Below are positions 54,651-64,000 of a DNA stretch of 64,000 nucleotides, piece after piece (positions within the stretch are counted from its first letter, which is position 1; each line of letters begins with the position of its first letter). The notes under the pieces were generated by a model that made no database searches, was not told the DNA's origin, and saw nothing but the letters and a program-made list of their open reading frames with translations. This stretch comes from Gimesia sp. (lineage in GTDB: Bacteria; Planctomycetota; Planctomycetia; Planctomycetales; Planctomycetaceae): assembly GCF_040219335.1 (NCBI RefSeq), contig NZ_JAVJSQ010000031.1, forward strand, positions 496,001 through 560,000, given 5' to 3'. A program made the translations under genes and the position numbers.

Positions 54651-55113
54651 TACTTCATTCTGACCTTACTCATGAATTCATGGAATTTCACTCCCCCCTG
54701 CTCGCGACACGAAACCAGAACCGGGGTAATCACTGACAGGTTTCGTCCTGAAAATCTCTTCACTTATCCAATTAACAGACAATCGTTTACGTCATTTTAT
54801 TGCCGAAAAGCAGACCTCGGAATTAATGTTGCTCGATTTGAACTGATTCTACTATACTCCCCCACCAGCTATTTGACATTCACTGCCTGATTAACCTAAC
54901 TGAGCCTATCGCTTTGCGACTCACGACTTTTGAATATTGTTCAACCTGTCTTTACCACTTCCTGCAATCCTGAGTCTGCTCCGAGACTGATGAAGCTTAC
55001 GAAATCGGGCTCGGCTGATTACTGGTACTAACCTCAAGCCCGCCAACCTGATGGAGCCGACTCTCGTGGTCGCAGGATTGTCAGCACTTACCATTCAATA
55101 ATATAGATGTTTA
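54637..55113. other. Intergenic region between NAD operon and polysaccharide export genes
   Basis: About 480 bases between divergent genes. Apart from the pncB promoter at its left edge I see no gene or hairpin. One TTGACA at 54873-54878 has no good -10 behind it. Confidence 0.4.
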
Positions 55114-55905
55114 ATGAATAATCGAGTCAAACTCGCTCTGGAAGATGTGATCGACGTGATCAAATCCAGCCGGTTATGTATGTTTCTGGCATGGTTTGAT
55201 ATTCGCATCCGTTATCGCAGATCTAAAATTGGTCCATTCTGGATCACGATCAGTATGGCAATCTTTATTATTGCCCTGGGAGTTGTTTACTCCAAACTGT
55301 TCAACATGGCTCCCGATGAATATCTGCCCAACCTGGCGGCAGGTTATCTGTTCTGGACGCTCATAGCGGCGACTATCAGTGAAGCTCCCACGATCTTCAT
55401 TGACAATGCGGCTTATCTCAAAGATATGAAAATCAATCTGCTGGTTTTTGTATTTCGGGCGCTGGCACGCAACACAATCATCTTCCTGCACAATGCCCTG
55501 TTTATCGTTTTTGTCTGCTTTTATTTTAAAATCTGGCCTCAATTACAGACACTTCTCGTAATTCCAGGTCTGTTTCTGGTGTTGCTGAACCTATTCTGGA
55601 TCACACTGTTCTTCGGGATCGTGGGTGCCCGCTATCGTGATCTGGCGCCCATTATTCAAAGCATGGTACAGGTGCTGTTTTTCGTCTCTCCGATAACCTG
55701 GTTACCCAAGCTCGTCGGCGAAGACAGCTGGGTTGTGATGTTCAATCCCATTGCTTACTTCCTTGACCTGACTCGCGCCCCCATATTGAACCAGACTCCT
55801 GCATTGAGCTCCTGGTTGATTACTGCAGGAATCAGTATTGTCGGTTTTGCTGTCAGCCTATTACTTTACGCCTACAAACGAGACCGGATTGTTTATTGGA
55901 TTTGA
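55114..55905 (+). CDS. ABC-2 type polysaccharide export permease
   Basis: A 263-residue inner-membrane protein with about six helices. FDIRIRYRRSKIGPFWITISMAIFIIALGVVYSKLF is the family signature of Wzm/TagG/KpsM permeases, and VQVLFFVSPITWLP plus FNPIAYFLDLTRAPIL are the other conserved spots. It forms the channel for a lipid-linked O-antigen or related glycan with the following ATPase, whose start is 1 base after this stop. Confidence 0.92.
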   Translation: MNNRVKLALEDVIDVIKSSRLCMFLAWFDIRIRYRRSKIGPFWITISMAIFIIALGVVYSKLFNMAPDEYLPNLAAGYLFWTLIAATISEAPTIFIDNAAYLKDMKINLLVFVFRALARNTIIFLHNALFIVFVCFYFKIWPQLQTLLVIPGLFLVLLNLFWITLFFGIVGARYRDLAPIIQSMVQVLFFVSPITWLPKLVGEDSWVVMFNPIAYFLDLTRAPILNQTPALSSWLITAGISIVGFAVSLLLYAYKRDRIVYWI

Positions 55906-55906
55906 T

Positions 55907-56659
55907 ATGGCCAGGATAAAAGTAGAAAATGTAACGCTGCACTACCCGATCATCGGGGCCGGCGACCGATCCGTGAAAAACAGGCTGCTGAACTTTGCGA
56001 CCGGAGGAAAAATCACCCGGGACAGTGGTACAATGGTCGTCACAGGCCTGGACCGTATCGACCTGGAACTGCGGGACGGCGACCGTCTGGGTTTGATTGG
56101 ACACAATGGCGCCGGTAAATCCACGTTGCTGAAAGTTCTGGCTGGAATCTATATCCCTACACAAGGCACTGTAGATATTGAGGGACGCGTTGTTTCGACC
56201 CTGAATATTACACTGGGCTTTGAACAAGAGGCCACTGGATTTGAGAATATCTTTCTGCGTGGTCGCCTGCTGGGACTGACCTCTGCTGAAATTGAAGATA
56301 AGCTCGAAGAAATCTCAGAGTTCACTGAGTTGGGCAAATATCTGGATCTGCCAGTACGAGTTTATTCTTCCGGGATGCTGATGCGGCTGGCATTTGCCAT
56401 TATGACATCGCTGGAATCGGAGATTCTGCTGATGGACGAAGTCATCGGTACCGGGGACGCCCGCTTTATCCATAAGGCGGAAGCCAGATTGAATGAATTC
56501 ATGAACAAAGCCAAAATCATGGTGATTGCATCACATTCAGATGATGTTATCAGAGAATTTTGTAACACGGCACTTCTACTCAAAAATGGAACTCCCTTTG
56601 CCCAGGGTGAGATCGAAGAAGTGCTGGAAATTTATCAGTCAGCGGATTACCAGACATAA
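55907..56659 (+). CDS. ABC transporter ATPase for polysaccharide export (Wzt/KpsT/TagH type)
   Basis: A 250-residue ATPase from ATG 55907. GHNGAGKS at 65-72 is Walker A, YSSGMLMRLAFA the signature motif, EILLMDEVIGTGD Walker B, and ASHSDDVIREFCNTALLL the switch region with His. YPIIGAGDRSVKNRL near the N-terminus is typical of O-antigen exporters. It lacks the long C-terminal glycan-binding domain found in Wzt of O8/O9a, so the exported chain is probably not terminally capped in that way. Forms an operon with the permease. Confidence 0.93.
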   Translation: MARIKVENVTLHYPIIGAGDRSVKNRLLNFATGGKITRDSGTMVVTGLDRIDLELRDGDRLGLIGHNGAGKSTLLKVLAGIYIPTQGTVDIEGRVVSTLNITLGFEQEATGFENIFLRGRLLGLTSAEIEDKLEEISEFTELGKYLDLPVRVYSSGMLMRLAFAIMTSLESEILLMDEVIGTGDARFIHKAEARLNEFMNKAKIMVIASHSDDVIREFCNTALLLKNGTPFAQGEIEEVLEIYQSADYQT

Positions 56660-56687
56660 ACCATACGGATTTTCGGAGCAATTCTCC

Positions 56688-57281
56688 ATGAGCCAGGCAA
56701 CCAGAATCATTTGCAGAAACCTGGAACGTTCCATCGCAGCCAAAAACGAGTTGTTGCAGAACGCACAGACTCAGGCCGAATTTGCCCGGTCAGTAGACAT
56801 TGTATTGAACTGCTATCAGCAGGGGGGCCGCCTGTACGTTGCCGGCAATGGTGGTTCAGCTGCCGATGCACAGCACCTGGCGGCGGAATTTGTCAGTCGT
56901 CTGGCCCGCGACCGAGCCCCATTGCCTGCAGAAGCACTCACGACCGACTCCTCGATCATCACAGCCATCGGCAACGATTATGGCTACGACGAGATCTTTT
57001 CCCGTCAGATTGCGGGTAAGCTGAGCGAAAAGGATGTCTTTCTGGGAATTACGACTTCCGGGAATTCCCCCAACATTGTCAAAGCCCTGCAGGTCTGCCG
57101 TGAGCGGAATATTCAGAGTATTGTGTTTACCGGTCACGATGGCGGAGCAGTACGAGAATGGAGCGACGTCTGCGTGATTGCTCCCGGTGAGCTGACCAGC
57201 CAGATCCAGGAAGTGCACCTGGTTCTGGAACACACACTTTGCGAGTGTGTCGAAGCCGCTTTGTTTGACTTCGAGCTCTAA
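56688..57281 (+). CDS. gmhA: Phosphoheptose isomerase GmhA
   Basis: ATG 56688 with CGGAG 9 bases upstream gives 197 residues, full length for the family. A SIS domain: RLYVAGNGGSAADAQHLAAEFVSR (GNGGSAADAQHLA at 53-65), LTTDSSIITAIGNDYGYDEIFSRQI, GITTSGNSPNIV and a C-terminal VLEHTLCECVE. It converts sedoheptulose-7-phosphate to D-glycero-D-manno-heptose-7-phosphate, a precursor of LPS-core or glycan heptose. It follows the exporter ATPase by 28 bases, so heptose may be part of the exported glycan. Confidence 0.93.
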   Translation: MSQATRIICRNLERSIAAKNELLQNAQTQAEFARSVDIVLNCYQQGGRLYVAGNGGSAADAQHLAAEFVSRLARDRAPLPAEALTTDSSIITAIGNDYGYDEIFSRQIAGKLSEKDVFLGITTSGNSPNIVKALQVCRERNIQSIVFTGHDGGAVREWSDVCVIAPGELTSQIQEVHLVLEHTLCECVEAALFDFEL

Positions 57282-57418
57282 GCGTTGCACTCAAGCCCTC
57301 AGCATATGAGCCCGTAGTGGCAGATAAGCTTCCTGTATATGTTCGAGTCAGCTCCGCATCTGCGCTACACGCCTGAGGCACAGACAACATGATTTTCAAT
57401 GTGGGCTATGGGGCCTAA

Positions 57419-58330
57419 TCAGGTCCCGGCAACCTTAAACCATCTGAAGAACTGCCGCACTGAAAAATAGCAGGCCAGCAGACTGAAGCGTAACCAGACA
57501 CCGCAGGCAATCAGCCACATCAAAACAACCGGATACTTGTGGCGGAAAAACTTGCGATAGAATCGCACCATTCCCTTGTGCTTACACCATTCAACAAAGA
57601 TCCGACGCGAGCGACTGCAGCTCCCCTGAAAGTGCGAGATTTTCGCATCCGGAACGAACATGATCTTCCAGCCTTTTTCCCGGAAGCTCATGCACCAGTC
57701 CAAATCTTCACAGTGCAGAAAGTAGCCCTCATCTAAGCCGCCGACATCTTCATATGCCTTGCGAGGGACCAGCATACAGGCCCCCGAAATTGCTTCAACC
57801 TCTACCGGGTGATCGGGCAACGACTCTTGATGCAGATTAAAGTCTGAAAAGAGCCGTGGAAATAATGGGGAAAGCCAGCGTAGTTTAAATACACGCACGA
57901 AGGTTCGCCAGGGCGTGGGAATCAAGCGACGTCCACCAACCTGTTCGGTACCATCACTGTTGAGCAGTTGTCCGCCGGTCATTCCCACATCGGGATTCTG
58001 AACCAGGCATTCCCTGAGTTGGGTGATGGCGTGCGAATTGATTTTACAGTCGGGATTCAGGTACAGGAGGTAGTCTCCGGTGGCGACTCGTGCCCCCTGA
58101 TTACAGGCTACCGCAAATCCCATATTTTCCTGATTTTCAGTGACCAGGATATTCTGTTGCGCGCGAAAGGTGTGCTGCACGTTTTTCAGACTCTCGTCGT
58201 GAGAAGCATTATCGACGATGATAATTTCCAGGGACTGCTGGCAATCAACCAGCGACTGCACACATAGCGATAATTTGTCAGCCGAGTTGAAATTAACAAT
58301 TATGACCGAGATCAAACAGCTATTCTCCAT
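57419..58330 (-). CDS. Family 2 glycosyltransferase, rhamnosyltransferase-like
   Basis: A 303-residue GT-A fold enzyme. CLISVIIVNFNSADKLSLCVQSL with IIIVDNASHDESL is the nucleotide-sugar binding start; YLLYLNPDCKIN replaces the DXD motif; GACMLVPRKAYEDVGGLDEGYFLHCEDLDWCMSFREKGWKI is the acceptor/catalytic ED region. The C-terminus has a membrane helix (YPVVLMWLIACGVWLRFSLL). WbbL-type rhamnosyltransferases are the closest kind I recognise. It overlaps the upstream glycosyltransferase gene by 11 bases. Confidence 0.88.
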   Translation of the reverse strand: MENSCLISVIIVNFNSADKLSLCVQSLVDCQQSLEIIIVDNASHDESLKNVQHTFRAQQNILVTENQENMGFAVACNQGARVATGDYLLYLNPDCKINSHAITQLRECLVQNPDVGMTGGQLLNSDGTEQVGGRRLIPTPWRTFVRVFKLRWLSPLFPRLFSDFNLHQESLPDHPVEVEAISGACMLVPRKAYEDVGGLDEGYFLHCEDLDWCMSFREKGWKIMFVPDAKISHFQGSCSRSRRIFVEWCKHKGMVRFYRKFFRHKYPVVLMWLIACGVWLRFSLLACYFSVRQFFRWFKVAGT

Positions 58331-59216
58331 ACTTCCCCATCTTTCCGATCAAGGCATGCCAGACTCCCAGGGAAAGCATCTTCATGTTGAGCAGGCGTTT
58401 TCCGACAAAGAAAGAAAAGACCAGATAAATCAGGAACAATCTGCGAAAATCCATTACTTTCCAGGAAAATGAAACCCATGACTGTTGGATCAGCCAGATC
58501 CCATTCCGCACTGTATAATAGTGTCGAAGCGGGTGGTGCACCGGGAAAGTTCTGCCGAAGAGATTCGCATATTCATCTCCCAGATCATGCTTCATACGAG
58601 CAGAGCCAACGCCATAAATCTGATACCCTTTGTGAATTGCACGCAGGCACCATTCAGTGTCGACATAATCAATAAAAAGATCTTCTTCCATCAACCCGAT
58701 TTCTTCCAGTGCCTTCATAGAAATCAAGCTTCCAGAGGAAATGAGATGATCGACAGTGACGATTTCATTCTCGGCACAATCAATTCGCCTTAATCGGATC
58801 CCCTGTAGTTTTACAAAGGGAGCTGCATGGTGTCCCTTGATATCAGAATACCTGGGACCGACTGCCGCGACATGACAACCAAGTCTCGTTTTTTCGTTCA
58901 TCACAGTCAACAATGTGTCAACCATATCCGGTTCTGGAAGGCTGTCCTGGTCAAAAAGAACCACATGACTTGCATTCTTTTCCCTGGCCCGAAAAACGCC
59001 ATGATTGATAGCTGACGCTATTCCGTAATTCTCTTCAAGCGAAACTAATCCTCCATTGTCTTTGAGGATTCCCAGAATAAACTGTTTGATTTCTTGAGGG
59101 GAATTGTTATCAACCACACACACATAATCCACTTGCACAGAGATCGCATCGATCAGCTTATGCAGTGTTTCTTTATCGGGATTGAACGTCACTATGATCG
59201 CGGCGACGAAGTCCAT
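58320..59216 (-). CDS. Family 2 glycosyltransferase (RfbF-like)
   Basis: A 298-residue protein. VAAIIVTFNPDKETLHKLIDAI and VCVVDNNSPQEI form the nucleotide-binding region, HVVLFDQDSLPEPDMV the DXD-like motif, and FIDYVDTEWCLRAIHKGYQIYGVG the catalytic region. This layout is that of dTDP-rhamnose transferases of the RfbF/RfbG group, matching rfbA further along. A C-terminal hydrophobic part may bind the membrane. It is co-transcribed with the next glycosyltransferase gene. Confidence 0.87.
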   Translation of the reverse strand: MDFVAAIIVTFNPDKETLHKLIDAISVQVDYVCVVDNNSPQEIKQFILGILKDNGGLVSLEENYGIASAINHGVFRAREKNASHVVLFDQDSLPEPDMVDTLLTVMNEKTRLGCHVAAVGPRYSDIKGHHAAPFVKLQGIRLRRIDCAENEIVTVDHLISSGSLISMKALEEIGLMEEDLFIDYVDTEWCLRAIHKGYQIYGVGSARMKHDLGDEYANLFGRTFPVHHPLRHYYTVRNGIWLIQQSWVSFSWKVMDFRRLFLIYLVFSFFVGKRLLNMKMLSLGVWHALIGKMGKYGE

Positions 59217-59279
59217 TTGCTTGCCATATCAAATAATACAGGTTTTGGAATTCACAAATCGAGACAATCAGTCTGGCTG

Positions 59280-61184
59280 TCAGGCCGAATATGCCTGAAG
59301 CTCCAGTTGCTCCTCCTCAGCTTTTAGAATCTTTGCAAAAGTTCTTTTTGAATCACTCCAGGTCCATTCTTCTGCTGTTTTGTAACCATTTTCTATCAGC
59401 TGGTGTCTGAGTTCCACATTTTCAATAAGCGTTCTGACTGCCATTTTTGCTTCTGCCACATCTCCAGGCTTAACAATCAATGAGTTATAATTATCGATTG
59501 CATATTCTTCCAGACCTGTCACTTCAGATACAACAACACTGCAACCACAGGCCATTGCTTCGAGAGGTGGATAGCAGAAGCTTTCGACACGGCTCATTTT
59601 CAGAAAAATGTCGCAAGACGAATAAATATTCCGCATCTTATGAATATCGACTTTTTCAAAAAGCCTGTCATATTTCCACTCAGCAGGAATCTTGCCACTA
59701 CTCGAGATTATCCAGAGTTCACAATTGAGATCTTTGACGGCAGCATATGCCTCTTTCATCCCCTTAAATGGAATGTCAACAGGCCCTTCAAGCAGCACTC
59801 TCACTTTTTTCTCTTTAGGAAGAATCTCCTGGTCGTGGAAAAACATATTCTGGTCCAGTCCATTCGGAACATATTCTGAATCATGCCCGAACTCATCTTT
59901 GAGCCATTTTTGAATCCAACAAGCCATCGTGACATACTCGCAGTCTGTCAGATAAGTCTGGTGTACCAGTTTTTTTGTCGCCTCGTCGGTGTAAAAACGG
60001 CGTTCATCGGATTGGACAAAGTAGAGTTTCCTTTTTGGTTCCAGCTGGTTCAAGATTTCGACGGTATTCCAACCGGTAGCAATCGCAACATCGATATTAT
60101 CAACACGCATATCCAAGTTGCTTAATTGATAAATGGGGACATTATGTTCGGGAAACCAATTAATGGAGTTTCCAAAAGTCACATCGAGATTGATGCAGGA
60201 TACATCAAATTTTTGTTCCATTAACTTCTTGGCATGATGCAAGACCACAGCAATACCTCCAGAAATCCCAGTTCCTGGAATGATGAAAACAATCTTTTGC
60301 AGTTTCTTTGCCCGTGTCTGATATTGTCTCAGAGCTTCCTGTTTCCAGTAGTCAGATTCTTCAATAAAGTTTAATTCGTTGTTGCCTTTATGAATGCGCA
60401 AAGTTACCAGAACATCACGCGTTGCTTTGAACTTGTATCCAAAGTAGGCCAGTCGCAGCCATAATTCATAATCTTCGCAATAGCACATTTCTGGCTTTAG
60501 ACCACCCACATCCAGTAAGGCGGCTCTTCTTATCATGACTGTACTCTGGCAAGGTACACAAATCTCTTTTAAAAATTGCAGATCACAATCCGGACTCTCA
60601 ATCACTCTACCATCATGGAGCCCATTGATTTCTCGTGAGTTATCCATTTTTATCTTATATGCGCCATAGACTACGTCTGCGTTGTATCTCTCCATCACAT
60701 TCAGAGATTTTTTGATTCTGTTTTTGTCAGCGATGTCATCACTATCCAAAAATGCGATATATTTACCAGTCGCTTCCAAAATCCCCTTATTTCGGCCACG
60801 AACTGCATTCCCGGAGTTATCATAGTAATGGAAGATTTTTACTTTTGGATGATGAGAATACTTATCCAAAACAGCTAATGTATCTGGTGGAGAGCCATCG
60901 GTGACTATGATCACTTCAATTTCTGAAACAGTTTGATTGAGGCAAGATTCAATCGCTTCTTTCAGTTCAAAAGTGCGATCATACACGGGTATTACAAAAC
61001 TGACTAAAACACGCCTCGAAGATTTGATTTTCTCTTCAAGATAGCTCTTTTGCCTGAACCTGTCCCATCTTGCTTTTATTTTCGTTTTCAGGAACAGACA
61101 GGTCCTTTGAAGAAATGCAAGCACCCCTTCATTAGAAATAATTGAAACAGATTTTGATAACAAGTTCTTAATTTGATATCCCAC
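59280..61184 (-). CDS. Two-domain glycosyltransferase (GT2 plus GT4)
   Basis: A 634-residue fusion. Residues of about 55-290 are a GT-A family 2 domain: LVSFVIPVYDRTFELKEAIESCLNQT, VIIVTDGSPPDTL, YIAFLDSDDIADKNR (DXD motif) and CYCEDYELWLRLAYFG. Residues of about 295-620 are a GT-B family 4 domain: IVFIIPGTGISGGIAVVLHHAKKL and the C-terminal SFCYPPLEAMACGCSVVVSEVTGLEEYAI with its E-x7-E motif. One protein could thus add two sugars in succession. Codon use is visibly A+T-richer than in the rest of the window, suggesting horizontal acquisition. It is separated from the GT2 gene downstream by 63 bases. Confidence 0.88.
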   Translation of the reverse strand: MGYQIKNLLSKSVSIISNEGVLAFLQRTCLFLKTKIKARWDRFRQKSYLEEKIKSSRRVLVSFVIPVYDRTFELKEAIESCLNQTVSEIEVIIVTDGSPPDTLAVLDKYSHHPKVKIFHYYDNSGNAVRGRNKGILEATGKYIAFLDSDDIADKNRIKKSLNVMERYNADVVYGAYKIKMDNSREINGLHDGRVIESPDCDLQFLKEICVPCQSTVMIRRAALLDVGGLKPEMCYCEDYELWLRLAYFGYKFKATRDVLVTLRIHKGNNELNFIEESDYWKQEALRQYQTRAKKLQKIVFIIPGTGISGGIAVVLHHAKKLMEQKFDVSCINLDVTFGNSINWFPEHNVPIYQLSNLDMRVDNIDVAIATGWNTVEILNQLEPKRKLYFVQSDERRFYTDEATKKLVHQTYLTDCEYVTMACWIQKWLKDEFGHDSEYVPNGLDQNMFFHDQEILPKEKKVRVLLEGPVDIPFKGMKEAYAAVKDLNCELWIISSSGKIPAEWKYDRLFEKVDIHKMRNIYSSCDIFLKMSRVESFCYPPLEAMACGCSVVVSEVTGLEEYAIDNYNSLIVKPGDVAEAKMAVRTLIENVELRHQLIENGYKTAEEWTWSDSKRTFAKILKAEEEQLELQAYSA

Positions 61185-61561
61185 AATTAGCTCCTGAAGC
61201 CCATTTTCGGAAATAGCGTCTTAACTTCAAACGCTAATGGATTGACTCAATCTTCAAGTTGTTTCTGGAGATACTTAAAGATTAACTTCAACTGTTATTT
61301 CGATTATACAATACACCTGACTGACATCATCTGCTTCGAAATCATCTACACTCTGTCTGTTACTCCAGCAATCTTTTGGTTGGCTACCAGAGTTAAACAA
61401 ATCACTGTATCCAAATTGAGAAAGCTGATTTTCCGCTGTTTATCATGCAGATTTCCTCAAAAACATACTCTCTAAGATCATGCCCACAAAAACAGGCGTC
61501 ACTCACATCACTGATGTGTGGACAGTTCATCCAGTAAAAAGTCTGCCAAGGGAAAGTCCAG
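61185..61561. other. A+T-rich intergenic gap
   Basis: About 380 bases between the two-domain glycosyltransferase and rfbA, both on the minus strand. The open frame at 61242-61475 lacks a ribosome site and a recognisable product. It probably carries the glycosyltransferase promoter. Confidence 0.35.
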
Positions 61562-62431
61562 CTAATCCAATAACCTGATCAGGTAGTCCCCGTAATTAGT
61601 TTTTGACAATGCTTCGGCCTGCATCTGCAACTGATCTCGCGATATCCAACCCTTCTGGAAGGCGATTTCTTCGAGACAAGCGATTTTCAGTCCCTGTCGA
61701 TGTTCAATTGTCTGGAAGAAATGGCTGGCATCTTGCAGACTTTCATGTGTCCCCGTATCAAACCAGGCATGCCCACGCCCCAGTAATTCCACACAGAGAT
61801 CTTCACGTTCGAGATAGGCATTATTCACTGCGGTAATTTCGAGTTCTCCCCGCGCAGACGGTTTGACATTTTTCGCGATTTCGATCACATCGTTGTCATA
61901 AAAATAAAGCCCTGTAACCGCATAATTTGATTTGGGCCGAACTGGCTTCTCTTCAATTGAGATTGCCTTGAATACGCTGTCAAATTCAACGACGCCAAAC
62001 CTCTCCGGGTCATGCACCTGGTAACCAAACACGGTCGCCCCTTTTTCGCGGGAAGCAGCCGCCTTTAAACTTTCCGTGAAACCATGTCCGTAGAAAATGT
62101 TGTCTCCCAAGATTAGACAAGTGGGATCCGATCCCACGAAGTCCTCACCAATCAGAAATGCCTGTGCCAACCCGTCTGGTGAAGGCTGCTCGGCATATTG
62201 AAAACGTACTCCCCACTGTTCCCCACTCTCCAGCAAATCCTGAAACATGGGTAAGTCGTGTGGCGTGGAAATGATCAAAATATCTCTAATGCCTGCCAAC
62301 ATCAGGGAGGAGAGCGGATAGTAAATCATCGGCTTATCATAGATTGGCAACAGTTGCTTGGACACAACTTTTGTCACCGGATGAAGGCGGGTCCCCGATC
62401 CTCCTGCCAACACTATTCCTTTTCTCGACAT
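61562..62431 (-). CDS. rfbA: Glucose-1-phosphate thymidylyltransferase RfbA
   Basis: A 289-residue enzyme of normal length. [37 protein letters not shown] contains the nucleotide and pyrophosphate loop, [20 protein letters not shown] the thymidine-binding part, [14 protein letters not shown] the metal Asp, and [15 protein letters not shown] the sugar site. It makes dTDP-glucose, the first step to dTDP-L-rhamnose and other deoxysugars. The partners rfbB, rfbC and rfbD are not in the window. It supplies donors for the neighbouring transferases. Confidence 0.95.
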   Translation of the reverse strand: MSRKGIVLAGGSGTRLHPVTKVVSKQLLPIYDKPMIYYPLSSLMLAGIRDILIISTPHDLPMFQDLLESGEQWGVRFQYAEQPSPDGLAQAFLIGEDFVGSDPTCLILGDNIFYGHGFTESLKAAASREKGATVFGYQVHDPERFGVVEFDSVFKAISIEEKPVRPKSNYAVTGLYFYDNDVIEIAKNVKPSARGELEITAVNNAYLEREDLCVELLGRGHAWFDTGTHESLQDASHFFQTIEHRQGLKIACLEEIAFQKGWISRDQLQMQAEALSKTNYGDYLIRLLD

Positions 62432-63385
62432 TTACATTTCCAGTACTGTTTTGTTGGTTGAGATCAACCGGAACTCAATAAAAGCTCATTGTCCATGATT
62501 AACTACTGAGGTGCGTTTGGTATTGAAATTCAGAAAATAAAGCAACACGAATTTCCCGTTCTGACTGAAGAATACAAGAGAAGTCACGGAACTTTGCTGG
62601 CAAGACAAAGATTTCTGCACAAATCGTTAAGCTCGCATTAAATCGCAGATGTTGAGCGACTTTGACAGCAAACAGCAATACTGATCATACAGACATACAC
62701 CTGCATGATTTGCGGGGTCAGGAACAAGAACCAAGGTTCGTTCCAATTCTGAAAGCGCAACTCAGTCTCCATAAACGTTTTCGGCCCCCAATCAAAAGAA
62801 GTATTGAAATCATTCTTCCAACTGACTACCGACTTCTTTGCGTCTGCAGCACCTCAAATAACTTCTCATTGTAGACCATGATATTTCAGCATCAGATCGA
62901 CAGGATGACCACAGCCTTCAGATGAAATCCATTTCCCATAGACATCTGGTGCCCCCTGACAGCAGGAACCAGGAGCAATGACAATCAGTCACCGGGGCAC
63001 GATGTCTTCAATAAAGATATGACTTGGTTCATACATCATTTTTTCAGTTATTCGTCTGCTGATTGTGCAGGTAGTAGTGTGACTACTGAATTGCTCTTCG
63101 CGCATTTCAGTCGAACCTCTATAAGTACCTGAATTGACTCTCTGGATGCTGAATTAATCACCCACGACCATAGTGACCAGCAAATACCAGACTAACAGCA
63201 ATTCCTAAACTATGGAAATTGCCATTTCTCACATGCTCTAGCCTTTGTACGGACCTCTGACTTATCAGACTGGACTCAAAAACACCAATTGATAATGCTC
63301 CACCAGCGAATACACAACTTCTGTTTTTTACCTGACTGATTGAAAAAGAGAGACGAAATGACTTTCATTTGAATGGAGTAAATAC
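62432..63385. other. Long intergenic region, no gene seen
   Basis: About 950 bases between rfbA (minus) and the acyltransferase gene (plus). The longest open frame (62662-62874) has no ribosome site and no recognised product, and all frames are broken by frequent stops. No hairpin, repeat or tRNA was recognised. It could be decayed coding sequence in the polysaccharide island. Confidence 0.4.
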
Positions 63386-64000
63386 ATGTTCAATGATAAA
63401 TTGGAATCGCTCCGAGGAATCGCCGCCTTGGTTGTGGCCATCTATCACAGTTTCCTCGTATTTGCGGTCGATCAGAACCAGGTCATCTGGGAAAGCACTC
63501 TCTTTGACGTAACGGGTACGAATTCATTCCTGACCAGAATGGCACTGGCCATCTTCAATGGAAGTGCAGCAGTATCTATCTTTTTCGTTCTCAGCGGCTA
63601 TGTCCTCGGACTTTCACTGGATCGAAAGCCCAGAAGGCTCACCACTTATCACGCTTTCTACATAAAACGCTTTTTCCGAATATATCCCACATATTTTGTG
63701 TCATTGACATTGATCGTCCTGTCCATTGTCCTGTTTCACAGTTATATCAAGTTCCCGAATACCTCTCTCTGGTATAACTGGTGGTACACGGAAGGGATCA
63801 CCTTAAAAAATGCTCTCGCAAATTATTCGCTAGTGAAAATTGATATTAATAATGTTGCCTGGACTTTGAAGGTCGAATTAATCATCTCACTCTTTTTCCC
63901 TTTATTCTATCTGATTAACCGCAGGTTTGGACTGAAGGTGAATCTGCTTTTCCTGCTGGGCCTCATCATTATGGGTTACACGGGACCCATAATTGATACA
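63386..64000 (+). CDS. Acyltransferase family 3 membrane protein (N-terminal part, cut by window edge)
   Basis: An ATG at 63386 with GGAG 8 bases upstream opens a frame of 205 codons to the right edge. FNDKLESLRGIAALVVAIYHSF carries the conserved Arg and His of the acyltransferase-3 (OafA/NodX-like) family, and AAVSIFFVLSGYVLG and HAFYIKRFFRIYPTYFVSL are further signature segments. Several membrane helices are visible. Such enzymes O-acetylate or otherwise acylate surface sugars, fitting the adjacent polysaccharide genes. Confidence 0.9.
   Translation, partial: MFNDKLESLRGIAALVVAIYHSFLVFAVDQNQVIWESTLFDVTGTNSFLTRMALAIFNGSAAVSIFFVLSGYVLGLSLDRKPRRLTTYHAFYIKRFFRIYPTYFVSLTLIVLSIVLFHSYIKFPNTSLWYNWWYTEGITLKNALANYSLVKIDINNVAWTLKVELIISLFFPLFYLINRRFGLKVNLLFLLGLIIMGYTGPIIDT

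Overview
The window looks like chromosomal DNA of a marine planctomycete, most likely a Gimesia-type member of the Planctomycetaceae; the species cannot be fixed from sequence alone. The signs are a Tat-exported DUF1501 protein, several DUF1559 pseudopilin-like proteins, a sulfatase, a PQQ-type beta-propeller protein, a PVC-type dehydrogenase with a C-terminal haem motif, two proteins with the same N-terminal zinc ribbon, and a full hydroxyectoine pathway. I see no rRNA, tRNA, CRISPR array, insertion sequence or phage gene.

Layout. 0-3.7 kb: the start of a DUF1501 gene (minus), a DUF3300 protein with a repetitive tail, and a DUF1559-like protein. 3.7-6.9 kb: a tight three-gene operon of a radical SAM enzyme, a short PLP-fold protein and a methyltransferase. 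7-16.9 kb: mixed housekeeping and accessory genes (SulP-carbonic anhydrase fusion, PQQ-like protein, class II photolyase, methyltransferase, VOC protein, XRE/DUF2975 pair). 17-26 kb: sulfatase, zinc-ribbon/propeller protein, small cytochrome, metallophosphoesterase, and two DUF1559 paralogues that flank a 42-residue lipoprotein missed by length-limited gene finding. 26-31.5 kb: an exported catabolic-looking operon (EEP-family hydrolase, PVC dehydrogenase, alpha/beta hydrolase, glycosidase-like protein). 31.6-37.2 kb: yaaA, two tandem O-methyltransferases, an outer-membrane protein and a glycerophosphodiesterase.

37.3-44.8 kb: an osmoprotection locus, with a MarR-type regulator, ectA-ectB-ectC-ectD and a three-part TRAP transporter that probably recovers ectoines. 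45-47.3 kb: small membrane or zinc-ribbon proteins of unknown role, one with an in-frame amber codon near its start.

47.5-54.6 kb: a NAD/ADP-ribose locus. On the minus strand pncB, nadE, an NrtR-like Nudix regulator, an ADP-ribosylglycohydrolase, pncA and kptA look like one operon. A NADAR gene converges on it from the plus strand. The pncB promoter carries a 21-bp inverted repeat (TTAGTGT-N7-ACACTAT). The same 14 fixed bases occur once more, between the -35 and -10 of the radical SAM operon at 3.75 kb. This ties an uncharacterised radical SAM/PLP/methyltransferase operon to the putative NrtR regulon and is the most interesting observation here.

55-64 kb: surface polysaccharide genes, with an ABC-2 exporter pair, gmhA, three glycosyltransferase genes, rfbA and the start of an acyltransferase. 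This part is visibly richer in A+T, most clearly around 59-61 kb, and has long non-coding gaps, as is common for polysaccharide islands.
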